Shown: positions 51,650 through 61,624, counted from the stretch's first letter. The stretch: 64,000 bases of DNA from Lytechinus variegatus (GCF_018143015.1 NC_054746.1:12143532-12207531); one strand, 5' to 3'. Numbers and translations are program-made. Notes: generated from the sequence alone by a model not told the origin.

Positions 51650-53082
51650 GAAAAAAAATATTTTGCCCAATTATGGCCAATTTTCCATGTCGCGGGTGGG
51701 GCGAGGGGTCGAAAATTCAAACTCCTTGGATCTTGTCGATTCTCGCTATAATGATCGGTTAGGATGCCAAAACATCCCAGGGAGCGAAGACGGACTGCTC
51801 TCGGGGGTTTCGGGGGCAATTTTGGAAAAAAAATATTTTGCCCAATTATGGCCAATTTTCCATGTCGCGGGTGGGGCGAGGGGTCGAAAATTCAAACTCC
51901 TTGGATCTTGTCGATTCTCGCTATAATGATCGGTTAGGATGCCAAAACATCCCAGGGAGCGAAGACGGCTGCTCTGGGGGGGTTCGGGGGCAATTTTGGA
52001 AAAAAAATATTTTGCCCAATTATGGCCAATTTTGGCCAATTTTCCATGTCGCGGGTGGGGCGAGGGGTCGAAAATTCAAACTCCTTGGATCTTGTTGATT
52101 CTCGCTATAATGATCGGTTAGGATGCCAAAACATCCCAGGGAGCGAAGACGGCTGCTCTGGGGGGGGGGTTTCGGGGGCAATTTTGGAAAAAAAATATTT
52201 TGCCCAATTATGGCCAATTTTCCATGTCGCGGGTGGGGCGAGGGGTCGAAAATTCAAACTCCTTGGATCTTCTTGATTCTCGCTATAATGATCGGTTAGG
52301 ATGCCAAAACATCCCTGGGAGCGAAGACGGCTGCTCTGGGGGGTTTCGGGGGCAATTTTGGAAAAAAATATTTTGCCCAATTTTGGCCAATTTTCCATGT
52401 CGCGGGTGGGGCGAGAGGGTCGAAAATTCAAACTCCTTGGATCTTCTCGATTCTCGCTATAATGATCGGTTAGGATGCCAAAACATCCCAGGGAGCGAAG
52501 ACGGCTGCTCTGGGGGGTTTTGGGGGCATTTTTGGAAAAAAATTATTTTGCCCAATTTTCCATGTCGCGGGTGGGGCAAGAGGGTCGAAAATTCAAACTC
52601 CTTGGATCTTCTTGATTCTCGCTATAATGATCGGTTAGGATGCTAAAACATCCCAGGGAGCGAAGACGGCTCCTCTGGGGGGTTTCGGGGGTAATTTTGG
52701 AAAAAAAATATTTTGCCCAATTTTGGCCAATTTTCCATGTCGCGGGTGGGGCGAGAGGGTCAAAAATTCAAACTCCTTGGATCTTCTTGATTCTCGCTAT
52801 AATGATCGGTTAGAATGCCAAAACATCCCAGGGAGCAAAGACGGCTTCTCTGGGGGGGGGGGGTTTCGGGGGCAATTTTGGAAAAAAATATTTTGCCCAA
52901 TTTTGGCCAATTTTCCATGTAGCGGGTGGGGCGAGAGGGTCGAAAATTCAAACTCCTTGGATCTTCTTGATTCTCGCTATAATGATCGGTTAGGATGCCA
53001 AAACATCCCAGGGAGTGAAGACGGCTGCTCTGGGATGGGTTTCGGGGGTAATTTTGGAAAAAGATTATTTTGCCCATTTTGG
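51650..53082 (+). repeat. diverged right-edge copies of the satellite
   Basis: The last eight or so copies differ from the interior: TTTTGCCCAATT replaces TTTTAACCAATT, and the later ones also have CTTCTTGATTC for CTTGTCGATTC and GCGAGAGGGTC for GCGAGGGGTC, with spacings of roughly 163-180 bp. Differences increase towards the border. The final copy ends ATTATTTTGCCCATTTTGG, the same point in the unit at which the left border begins, and is followed by a run of about 18 C. Confidence 0.85.
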
Positions 53083-53169
53083 AAGCCCCCCCCCCCCCCC
53101 CCGGTTATTGGTTTACAGCATGTGCTCAGCACTATAAAGTCTTTACGCAAAGGCCAATGGTAGAATTAT

Positions 53170-53330
53170 TATTGATTACACTGTACTCAATGAATGGGTA
53201 AATTACCAACTCGTCCACTCATCTACCTCCTTCAGTCTAATAATTTGGTCTAATAACCAGTTGGTCTAATATTCGCTTTATTTTCATTCATTTTGTCAAA
53301 GTTAAACACTTCGTCTTACTAGACCAAATT
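53170..53330. other. possible MITE half interrupted by a LINE tail
   Basis: This AT-rich stretch has several GGTCTAATA / ATTAGACC motifs and ends ACTAGACCAAATTTC. Related motifs (TTGGACGAATTGGCATTTGA, CCAAATGAATATAAACTAAT) resume after the LINE-like tail at about 53713-53765. One inverted-repeat element split by the tail is plausible, but its ends are not clear. Confidence 0.3.
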
Positions 53331-53399
53331 TCACATGGACTACATGGCTATTGAGTTACAATGTGTTATCTATATGGTGTTAAATTCTCTTTCTCTTTT

Positions 53400-53715
53400 C
53401 TTTAATTGTGAATGGTACTTATCTTGACTTTTCCTTTCTACCTCTTCCACCTTCACTGTCTCCCTCTCTTTCTGTTTCTCTCTCTGATTTATGTGTATGC
53501 ATATGTATGTGTTTTTTATTGTTACATATGTATTTTTAATGTATAATCTGTATTATGTTTACGTAATTTTTTTATGTTGGGACCCTGCTTACAAGCACTG
53601 TGTATTAAGGGTATCCCTCCATTTTTAAACAATATGTATCTGTATTTTATGTCATATTTTTATGTACACTTATTTTAAAGATGGTAAATAATAAATTGAA
53701 ATTGAATTGAAATTG
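53400..53715 (+). mobile_element. 3' tail of a non-LTR retrotransposon (CR1-like LINE), fragment
   Basis: The block GGGACCCTGCTTACAAGCAC, then GTATCCCTCC, ending AATAATAAATTGAAATTGAA with repeated ATTGAA units, is typical of CR1-type LINE 3' ends in marine invertebrates. No reverse transcriptase frame is attached, so this is a 5'-truncated insertion. Confidence 0.5.
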
Positions 53716-54229
53716 GACGAATTGGCATTTGACCAAATGAATATAAACTAATGAATGTGTCTTTTCATATTCAAATAACATTCTTTCGAATAAACAGATT
53801 TCGGTTCCGTTCCGCTTGCCCGGCTTAACATTCTGACTATTGCGGTACTATTATATAATCAAACATTCACCAACCATGAAAGCAAACCTAATCACTGGAG
53901 AATTTTCTATTTCTTTACCCCACAAATGCTTCTTCTGTAAATTAGCCAAAGAACACTGAATGATACAGTATGATGATCTAGAGAAAAAAAAACGCCTATT
54001 TATCAAACGCATAACAATTGGAGTAAAATCGCTTCGTATCTTAATTATATGCATCATTGATCATGTTAAACATTATTACAAATATTATTACAAATGTTTT
54101 ACAATTGTCATGATTGTACCTTACCTCTTTTACCTGAACTGCCACGATATCATCTGTCCCGTGTCTCCATTTTCACAGCAGAGGATAGACATTTGGGGGG
54201 GGGGACGGAGATCAGCTCTCAGTCTTTTT

Positions 54230-54533
54230 TCACGCCATTTAAATCTGTCTTCATCGAATAACTTCATTGACGAATGCAGCATTCACCATTTTACTTGCTT
54301 ACATGGGGATGATAACTCTTTTCTACCAAAGACCCTAATCATCAGTATAGGGTCCAAATACCATAGCACCTTACTCGAACCTTGCATAATCCATTGAGCA
54401 CAATCAATTGAAAGATCTTTTGTTCTTTATTCAAAGCCCCCCCCCACACACACACACACACACACCACCTCCCATTATGTCCATCGTCATGAGTTACACT
54501 GAATGCACAGTAATAATTAGCTATTTGATTTTG
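54230..54533 (+). repeat. diverged duplicated segment, copy 1
   Basis: Blocks here recur in the same order at 54785-54975: CTTGCTTACATGGGGATGAT versus CTTGCTTTCATGGGGCCCTT, ACCAAAGACCCTAATCATCA versus ATCAAAGACCGTAATTATAG, then TATAGGGTCC, and finally TAATAATTAGCTATTTGATT, which is identical. Copy 1 also holds the (CA)n tract. Confidence 0.65.
54437..54465 (+). repeat. (C)n(CA)n microsatellite
   Basis: A C-run is followed by about eleven CA dinucleotides. Confidence 0.9.
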
Positions 54534-54774
54534 ACAGCAAAAACGGTGGTGTTAACGGTGTACATAGAGGACCACACCAGTTATTTTACACCGGTGTCAA
54601 ATTGGCGGTGTTAGTTTTACACCTAAAGCTGTTATTACATCACATTTTGTTGTTACATTTACACTCTTTGGTGTTATGTTTAATATCTAGGGTGTAATTT
54701 TAACACCTCAGGGTGTGATCCTCTACTAACACCAATTGGTGTCAGTTTTAACACCACAGTTTTTACAGTGTATG
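54534..54774. mobile_element. MITE with ACTGTAAAAA-type ends
   Basis: The right end on the other strand reads ACACTGTAAAAACTGTGGTG and the left end ACAGCAAAAACGGTGGTG. Both continue into a GTGTTAA motif and AGAGGA(C/T)CACACC. The interior is full of GGTGT/ACACC motifs. It is about 240 bp long, non-coding, and separates the two copies of a duplicated segment. Confidence 0.65.
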
Positions 54775-54784
54775 TAATGATGCA

Positions 54785-54975
54785 TGACGTGTTATCTTTT
54801 TCTATGTCATTTTCAAGAACATGACCATTTCGCTTGCTTTCATGGGGCCCTTTTCATCAAAGACCGTAATTATAGGGTCCCAGAAGATTTCTCCTTGTCC
54901 ATTAATTCTCAAACCTCCCTAGATAGAGGGTTGCCAACAATAACAACAAGTAATAATTAGCTATTTGATTCTGAT
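54785..54975 (+). repeat. diverged duplicated segment, copy 2
   Basis: It matches 54230-54533 in order and orientation, ending with the same TAATAATTAGCTATTTGATT block. It is shorter than copy 1 because it lacks the (CA)n region. Confidence 0.6.
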
Positions 54976-56160
54976 GATTTCATTTTGATAAGCTTACAAA
55001 TACGAAATGACTAATGTATTTCTTTCTTGCATGTATTCGTTGAAGTGAATTATATATTTGCATACTTTTATTGATATTTGATGTTTTCAGAATGTCAAGA
55101 ACATCATTTATTTAAAAAAAAAGTATGCATACACTTATGACATGTTAAATAGTAAACGGGCCTATTTGTAAATAACAGATTAATTGGATATCTCAAGTGA
55201 ACATGGGAAAGATATTTCATGATTTATATTTGTTTAATTTATATCAGTTAATGATTTTGCGTATAGTTCGTGTGTAACAAAATTTGTACATTATTGGCTG
55301 CTGAAATAATGAAATGAGAATGTTTAAAACGTTTCACCTCCATAAAAATATAAATAAAGAATTCATTATTGAGGCTATAAACTAGCATGAACTTCAAGTA
55401 AGAAATGATGAAATAAAAATAAAGTGTACATATAACTTCATTTCTCAAAAGTAATTTTGAAAAGTGATTCTTATATGCCATTGGCAATGATTCGATGAAT
55501 GAAAATATGAATAGATAGGCTCGTATTCTGAAGTCAGGTTTTTTTTATTAAGTAGAACGTTTTTTATCTTTACTGTGCTCTTTCCTGAGTCATCGATTGT
55601 AAAGACGATAATCTATTTATACTTCCTAGACAATAATGAATGATTTGAGACTTGAGAGCCAAATGAGCTGAAATATTATATCTCTACCGTGAGTGATTTA
55701 TGTAACAATTGGCTATCCATACTTAAACCGCAACTTTAAACCTAAATTAAAGTTAAACCTGCTATCAGAATACGGGCCATGGAATTTAAGAATAGATAAA
55801 ATCATCAAGAGAATTTAAATTGAAACAAAGTTGGATTCATGATCAATAATAATATAAAAATAATATTTATCATGATTTCAAGCCTGGAATCATGAATATA
55901 AATATCAATTTATTATGTGTATGCAATATTGATATGGTATTGCATTTTTATGAATCGATTTGTTTTGCATTTGAATTGTGCTAAATGTTGAACTTGTCTT
56001 TGTGTGGAGGGGGGGGGGGGGTTGGCAGGAAATTGATAGAGTAACAATTTTCTAAAAATGAAATCTCTCGAAACGTGAATTAGTGACTTATTTTCAATTA
56101 ATTCTTCAAAAACAATCCCTAGTACGATATTTCTTCATAAATCTATTTCATTATAATAAG
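54976..56160. other. non-coding DNA, nothing recognised
   Basis: AT-rich sequence with a G-run at about 56008-56020. No recognisable protein, RNA gene or terminal repeat. The 79-codon minus-strand frame at 55248-55487 has no recognisable features. Confidence 0.4.
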
Positions 56161-56169
56161 AAAAAAAAA
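56161..56169 (-). terminator. RNA polymerase III terminator of tRNA-Thr
   Basis: On the minus strand this is a run of nine T starting 17 nt after the 3' end of the tRNA. Four or more T normally stop polymerase III. Confidence 0.8.
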
Positions 56170-56185
56170 GAGGTACCGCACCCCA

Positions 56186-56257
56186 GCCACCTGAGAGATT
56201 TGAACTCTCGACCCCTGGTTTACAAGACCAGTGCTCTAACCCCTGAGCTAAGGTGGC
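56186..56257 (-). tRNA. tRNA-Thr (anticodon TGT)
   Basis: Read on the minus strand, this 72-nt gene folds as a complete cloverleaf. The acceptor stem GCCACCT pairs with AGGTGGC at all 7 positions. The D stem is GCTC/GAGC around AGGGGTTA. The anticodon stem CTGGT/ACCAG holds the loop CTTGTAA, giving anticodon TGT (threonine). The variable loop is GGGTC, and the T stem GAGAG/CTCTC holds TTCAAAT. The internal A box and the B box GAGTTCAAATC are in place, CCA is not encoded as expected for a nuclear gene, and there is no intron. The perfect stems make a working gene more likely than a SINE head. No other tRNA is seen nearby. Confidence 0.94.
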
Positions 56258-56639
56258 TTTCATGCCACGAATGTGTCCCGTATCTCCCTAATGCGTACAG
56301 AGCACTCATCCGTCAGCTGTGACTATCAAGGATATTATTGATTGATTACTTCCAACCAATTAGTATTGCATGGGTTGTATTTGATGAGAGTGTGAAGTTT
56401 GGGTTTTCCGCTTTGTTCCAATAAACCAGACGAGTGATCAAATATTAGCCAACTGCTGCCGATTTAGAGATAAGAGATTATTATTATAAATAATATTCAT
56501 ATTGACAATTTCCATATTTTTAATGTTTTTTTAATACAGGAATAGAAATATTGAATATTATTTTGCTCTGATTTAAAAATAAATCCGATACTTGCACTCA
56601 TAAACGATGTTAAGATGAATAAAATAGATAGATAGAGTT

Positions 56640-57290
56640 TTGTTTCTATGTAAGATCTTTGGCAAATCCAGGGGGCCAAGGGGCTCTTCCCCATCCCAGT
56701 CCTCACCTCTGTAAATGATCAGCATATGCACTTTATACAAGAGAAGGCACCGCACCGCTGCCCCCTGGATCATGACTGACGCCCCTTTTTGCAAACAGGT
56801 ATACAGTATTACATAGATCAGGGGCGGCAGCGGGGTATTTAGATGGGGGGGGGGGAGATAACAAAAGTTAATCATCTTATGTTCTCTATTGAACTAAAGG
56901 GGTATTATAATTACTGATCCGTTTAAAAATCAATGGGTATTGTATAGTTGCACTGTCTGTCCATATGTCCTTTTATAATTTTCTTGCTCCTTTCTCCCTC
57001 TTTATTCCTTTTTGACGGTAGAGGAGATATTCGTCCCCTGCCCCCCCCCCCTTGGAACCACCCCTGGCCACCCCTGGAATTTGATCTTCCGCTCTTAGAG
57101 CAGGAAAAGTAATTTTTCGCTTTAGCGTGACATATTCAAGGACAGATCCTGATCCAGGAGGCAATGCAAAAATTGTGATCACCCCTTTTCGGGGGGGGGG
57201 GGATAGGTATCATGAACAATCACATTCTGTGCCCCTTAATTTATAACAACTTGAACTTGCCCCCCCCCAAAAAAAAAAAAGTAAATCACT
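56640..57290. mobile_element. cluster of GC-rich family fragments
   Basis: The stretch has several pieces in the style of the GC-rich homopolymer elements: GGCAAATCCAGGGGGCCAAG, ATCAGGGGCGGCAGCGGGGT, a G-run near 56846, C-runs at about 57041 and 57259, and CCACCCCTGGCCACCCCTGG (a short direct repeat). Boundaries are not resolvable by eye. The minus-strand frames across it are not credible genes. Confidence 0.45.
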
Positions 57291-57906
57291 GTACAGGTCC
57301 TATCCTATCAAAAATGAATAACTTATCGATGAAATATCCACACTTTAGATAAGTAATTATTTTAAGGCTTTAGACCTTGAAAAGGAATTTCAATCTGAAG
57401 AAATGACAACCTAATATTTATTGAGGTTTGAGCGACTTTCTCACCGAAATAAGAAAGATGAAATTGAGAACAATGGAGCAACGATAAATTATGAGATTTA
57501 TACCCCCCCCCCCTCTTTCTCTCTTTCTCTTAGTTTTGTTTCACAACTGAGCTTTTCAATTTTTCACCTCTTACAAATCACTCTTTTCAGTGAATGTGAT
57601 TCTTGGCCCTCTTCCTACGACAGTTGCAAGTTTCAAATTAAACTCAGTTTTGCGCCGATCTAAAATGCATTCGCAAATTGAGCTCAATCGTAATAGTTTT
57701 ATTTGAATCTATCTCTCTTCGTAAGACGGGTTCAGTATTATCTGATTATGATTATAGTAGAGAGAATTTGAATGATTTTCAATACAACTTGAATTCTATC
57801 TCCAAGGACAATATATATTTAATATATATTTTCCAGGTATGAGCTAACCTTGAAAAGATATTCTCAGTCAGACACGTTTAATCAACCAAGTCATATTAAT
57901 ATAGAT
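57291..57906. other. non-coding DNA with a weak MITE relic
   Basis: No gene is recognised. Between about 57560 and 57730 are motifs (ATTGAGCTCAATCG, CTTCGTAAGACGG) resembling the inverted-repeat MITE at 12996-13140. A C-run followed by a CTCTTTCT tract lies at about 57502-57530. Confidence 0.35.
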
Positions 57907-58070
57907 CAGGGGAGCGTTTCATGAAAGGACTTGTCAGACGTTTTATCCGACAAGTCCTGTTTTATCCGACAGTTGCTATAGTAAGAGTGCTTCTCAACCA
58001 ATCAGAATCCAGGAAAGTTGTCAGATCTGACAACTTGTCGGACGAAAATATTGATGAAACGCCGCCCTGG
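57907..58070. mobile_element. MITE, CAGGGGAGCGTTTCAT family, copy 1
   Basis: A 164-bp element. The left end is CAGGGGAGCGTTTCATGAAA and the right end on the other strand is CCAGGGCGGCGTTTCATCAA. Inside, GGACTTGTC and its complement GACAAGTCC are close together, with TTGTCAGATCTGACAACTTG (a palindrome) further on. The copy at 63525-63692 is very similar. Non-coding; the apparent frame through it begins in the terminal repeat. Confidence 0.75.
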
Positions 58071-58259
58071 ATTAAGATATTAAATACTCTTCTTGTAAAA
58101 CACAGGAATGATTTTAGTCAGATGAATAGAAATCATGCTCTACAAAGAGCATTATCTATGATCCACTCATTTCACATTTTGCTCCACTATACATGGTTAA
58201 TTGTATTTGTTATCGATTTGTTTCGGAAACAACACTATTATTTTTCAATAATGTACTGA

Positions 58260-60656
58260 TTTTTATTGAATGAACCACACATCGAACTAAATAATAGAAT
58301 ACCTTTTACGTTTTAAACGACATATTCTTTCAAAATTATATTCATACCAAAAAAACAAATTATACAGAAATTAAAACACAAATTTTTATTTCCATCTGTT
58401 TTAATCCAGACAAGTGTTTTTCGACATGGAACTAAACATAAAATCATATACAATATTTATGCATTTTATCATCTGATGAAATAAATAGAGTACATGGAAA
58501 CAAAAATATGTACGTTAAACCCATGACTCATCATTATCGATGACATCAGGAATTCTAAATCATTTTAAACATTATTATATAAAGCCAATTGAAGAATGGC
58601 GCGACAAATGTTAATATGCAAACGATTAACTAATATCAATAGGGGCAGCCCTACGGGGGAGGGGGCGACCACACCTGTGGGGGAAACAGAGAAAGGGGGG
58701 GGATGCAAAGAGAAGAGCATAAAAAAGAGACGTATGGGTCGTTGAACCTTTCATTATCTCTGTATGTATGAATTCATTCCCGGGCAATATAAAATAGGTA
58801 ATTATTCCCTCGATCTTTTCAAAAAAAGCACGGCGTCACGCCGCCCTGGTTACCAGAAAACACATTTAGATCGGAACTAATAACCTTCAATGCAATTTAA
58901 TATTGATAAAAAAATATACATGGAACATAATAATTACGTGTGGGCCCAGTATATCCTTCAACACTGATATCGAAATACAAAGTTTAATAATATATAACAT
59001 AATTCAGCCTCTTATTCTTACCATGTGGAAATTCGTATTTTGAATATGAATAGTTTTTTTTTCAAGAACAATGGCAAGACAAGTTCCAATTGAAAAAAAA
59101 ATGAATTTCGTTGAAATGACCCTTTTTAATCACACCTTCGCTGTCATACATTACCTTCGGCCCCCAGAAAAAATAAATAAATTAGTCATTAATTAATCAA
59201 TTAATTAATTAATTAGTTAATCAATTAATAAATAATGTGATAAAAATGGCGAATGAAAAATAACAACAAACAAGCTAAAAATATCAAAGAAATAAAGGGA
59301 AATGTAATTTATCGATACGTTAAAGTTCGAACGTTGATATATACGTTCTTTCAGAAAACATTCATTCAAAATAATGGCAAACATCGAACCATCCTCGTTC
59401 ACAACACATTAAGGTTGGCTAGGTGATTTCTTAAAATATTTATAAAAAACACTATTTTCAGCAACGTAATTATGCATACCATCATATATATTATACAAAT
59501 TCCCTGAGAAACACATTATGTCTCTATAATCTCTTACATGCAGTTTTATTTATAAAGGACTATTGGATATTATATACAGTAGAAACATTATAATTAAAAG
59601 AATAATCCGGTGAATTAAAAAAAAGTTAATGTTATTTTTGATTGCCATAGAGATTTTTAAAATATAATAAATGAAGTATTTGCAGGAATTTATTGACTTT
59701 ACTGCAAACATGAAACGATACTGTTATTATCGGTGTTTTTAACCAAACAGAATTTGAAATGCGAGAATGTTCTGAATGTTATTAAGAACACGCCGTTCAC
59801 TGCAGATTCTATGGTTTCTTCTGTTAAATTGATATTTAATCGCATTTTGAAATCTACCTCCATAAGCAAAAAAATCAAATTCATGCGATTGAAATATCAA
59901 GTTGAGATGGTTGTACAAACACAAATCCGATCAATTAGGAGATAATGGTGAGCCTATTCTGTTCTGTTTTAAATACTTGAATCACAATTTTAGCAATAAG
60001 TATATATACAGTACAAACCCGTGACTATTTCAGTACAAAAATAATTTCGAAGCAGACCTTAACAGGTATACGCCTCTATCGATTGTCAATGTGTAGACTA
60101 ATGTCACAGCCACATCAGCGAAACCAAAACAAGACCGGCCAAAGCAATGACGTACAGTACTCAGCGATCGGTTAGCTATCGGTTTCATTGTGTGACTGAA
60201 GCCTAATATAGCCTATATACTCACAGGTATATAATACAAACAATGACATCATCATTCGAGGTAGTTATCATATTCAAAAAGTGAAAATCGTTAAGAGCAT
60301 CATTATATAAACTCCAGACAGGAAAAAATTCCAAATTCACACCCAATTATCATCATATAACTCACCAATTAAAAAAAACAAACTTTATTCTATTTTTTCA
60401 ACCAATATCAAATTGGTTTTGCGTTCATTTTGATGAAATATATATGGTCAGATATACAAAGGAGTATATGGCCATATTTTATCGTAACTGGACAAAAAAT
60501 GATAACTGGTTACAACAAATCATTTTTCTTAATAACAATTGATATGACACTCTAAAACAAAATTCAGATTGCTTCAAACGAACATAATACATGTATTTTG
60601 GTAACATAAATCAACCTGCTCATTTTAAGCATTGAAGGGAAAATGTTGAAATGTGT
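58260..60656. other. AT-rich non-coding DNA downstream of isthmin
   Basis: No protein or RNA gene is recognised. The isthmin transcript runs towards this region on the minus strand, so its proximal part could include 3' UTR if that is very long, but no end can be placed. Overlapping short frames at 59699-59945 on both strands lack recognisable content. Confidence 0.4.
59168..59235 (+). repeat. (ATTA)n low-complexity tract
   Basis: Repeated TTAATTAA, AATAAATAAATT and TTAATCAATTAATT units, about 68 bp, with no G or C except scattered single bases. Confidence 0.85.
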
Positions 60657-61227
60657 TTAAAGGTCAAGTCCACCTCAAAAAAATGTTGATTTGAATCAAT
60701 AGAGAAAAATCAGACAAGCACAATGCTGAAAATTTCATCAAAATCGGATGTAAAATCCGCTCATTTTAACAAAATAGTTATATGAACGAGCCATTTACAT
60801 CTAAATGAGATAGTCGATGATGTCACTCACTCACTATTTTTTTTTATTGTTTGAATTATACAATATTTCAATTTTTACAAATTTGATGATTAGGACCTCC
60901 TTGCCCGAAGCATAAAATGTTAAAATAATGGAATTCCACGTGTTCAGGGAGGAATGAAACTTCATTTCACGTGTTAATGACGAGAAAATCAAAAATTTCA
61001 TATTTCATATAATAAAATACAAAAGAAATAGTGAGTGATGTCATCAGTTCCCTCATTTGCATACCGACCGAGATGTGCATATAACTGTTTTGTGAAATGA
61101 AGCGAAACTTTAAAATGTAACTTTCTTATTTTATATCCGATTTCGATGAAATTTTCAGTGTTATGCATGTTGAATTTTTCTCTTTTTATTCAAATGAAGT
61201 TTTTGTTGGGGTGGACTTGTCCTTTAA
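60657..61227. mobile_element. TTAA-type (piggyBac-like) MITE, best-preserved copy
   Basis: This 571-bp element has long terminal inverted repeats. The left end is TTAAAGGTCAAGTCCACCTC and the right end on the other strand is TTAAAGGACAAGTCCACCCC. They stay similar for about 110 bp, through GAATAGAG-like AAAAAT blocks and ATTTCATC-AAATCGGAT. TTAA is at both borders, which suggests piggyBac-type insertion, though TTAA could also simply be the element's end. Inner direct matches such as CTCACTATTT/AAATAGTGAG add further symmetry. No transposase. Diverged relatives lie at 1344-1818 and 4016-4700. Confidence 0.75.
61185..61190 (-). promoter_or_regulatory. candidate isthmin polyadenylation signal
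   Basis: A minus-strand AATAAA lies about 955 nt downstream of the isthmin stop, within the TTAA-type MITE. If used, the 3' UTR would contain the whole long hairpin. Other hexamers exist further on, so this is only one candidate. Confidence 0.25.
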
Positions 61228-61624
61228 GTGTTATCAGGGAATGACAAAAAGAGACAAGAAAATGGAGAAAGAACCTGAAAGACGAAGAGAAACATGATCC
61301 CCAAACCGGGGGGGGGGGGGTTTGACTCCCCTTTTATCAATAAATGTGTACAAAAACTTAATAATTACCATCGGATTAAGATTTTTACAAGGTCAGCCCC
61401 GCCCAATCCACCCACACTTCAAAACCATTCCGCGAAAGGAAAGGCAAATCAATGAAAAGGAGATTTCAACCGAGCCCCCCCCCCCCCAGAAAAAACAGCC
61501 CCCATTTGTTTTACAGGCGACACACACCGCGTTCGTTACCTGGCATTGCATATTGAATCACCAAACAGAAAGTTTATCCAGGCCGAAGAATTTCTTACGA
61601 ATTTCTTGGTCCCATTTATGTTTC

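Larger units (their letters stand above)
16899..53082 (+). repeat. 36-kb satellite array, unit about 185 bp, about 190-195 copies
   Basis: Head-to-tail copies of one unit fill this block. In order, the unit has a CCAAT-containing block (AACCAATTATGGCCAATTTT), CCATGTCGCGGGTGGGGCGA, GGGGTCGAAAATTC, AAACTCCTTGGATCTTGTCG, ATTCTCGCTATAATGATCGG, TTAGGATGCCAAAACATCCC, AGGGAGCGAAGACGGCTGCT, a G-run of 5-9, TTTCGGGGGCAATTTTGG and an A-run before TATTTTAACC. Common lengths are 184 and 185 bp, set by six or seven G; copies lacking 10 bp are about 175 bp. Neighbours differ at only one or a few positions over most of the array. Neither 184 nor 185 is a multiple of three, so every open frame here shifts phase between copies. 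No transposase, RNA gene or known satellite family is recognised. A 500-N gap lies inside, so the true copy number is unknown. Confidence 0.98.

Noticed and set aside
16899-53082. CRISPR-like array
   Set aside because: The repeat fills the whole unit with no unique spacers, the unit is 185 bp, and the surrounding genes are spliced animal genes.
16899-53082. CENP-B box in the satellite unit
   Set aside because: No stretch of the unit on either strand fits nTTCGnnnnAnnCGGGn.
16905-53163. Hundreds of open frames of 60-156 codons on both strands in the array
   Set aside because: They repeat with the satellite unit, occur on both strands at once, and change frame from copy to copy because the common unit lengths are not multiples of three. 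The Xs in some come from the N gap.
54437-54465. C-run and (CA)n as part of a gene or regulatory element
   Set aside because: It is an ordinary microsatellite with no adjacent exon or promoter signal.
57921-58259. 112-codon frame starting MKGLVRRF, and its partner at 63540
   Set aside because: Both begin inside the terminal repeat of the same MITE family, which explains the shared start; downstream they have nothing in common.
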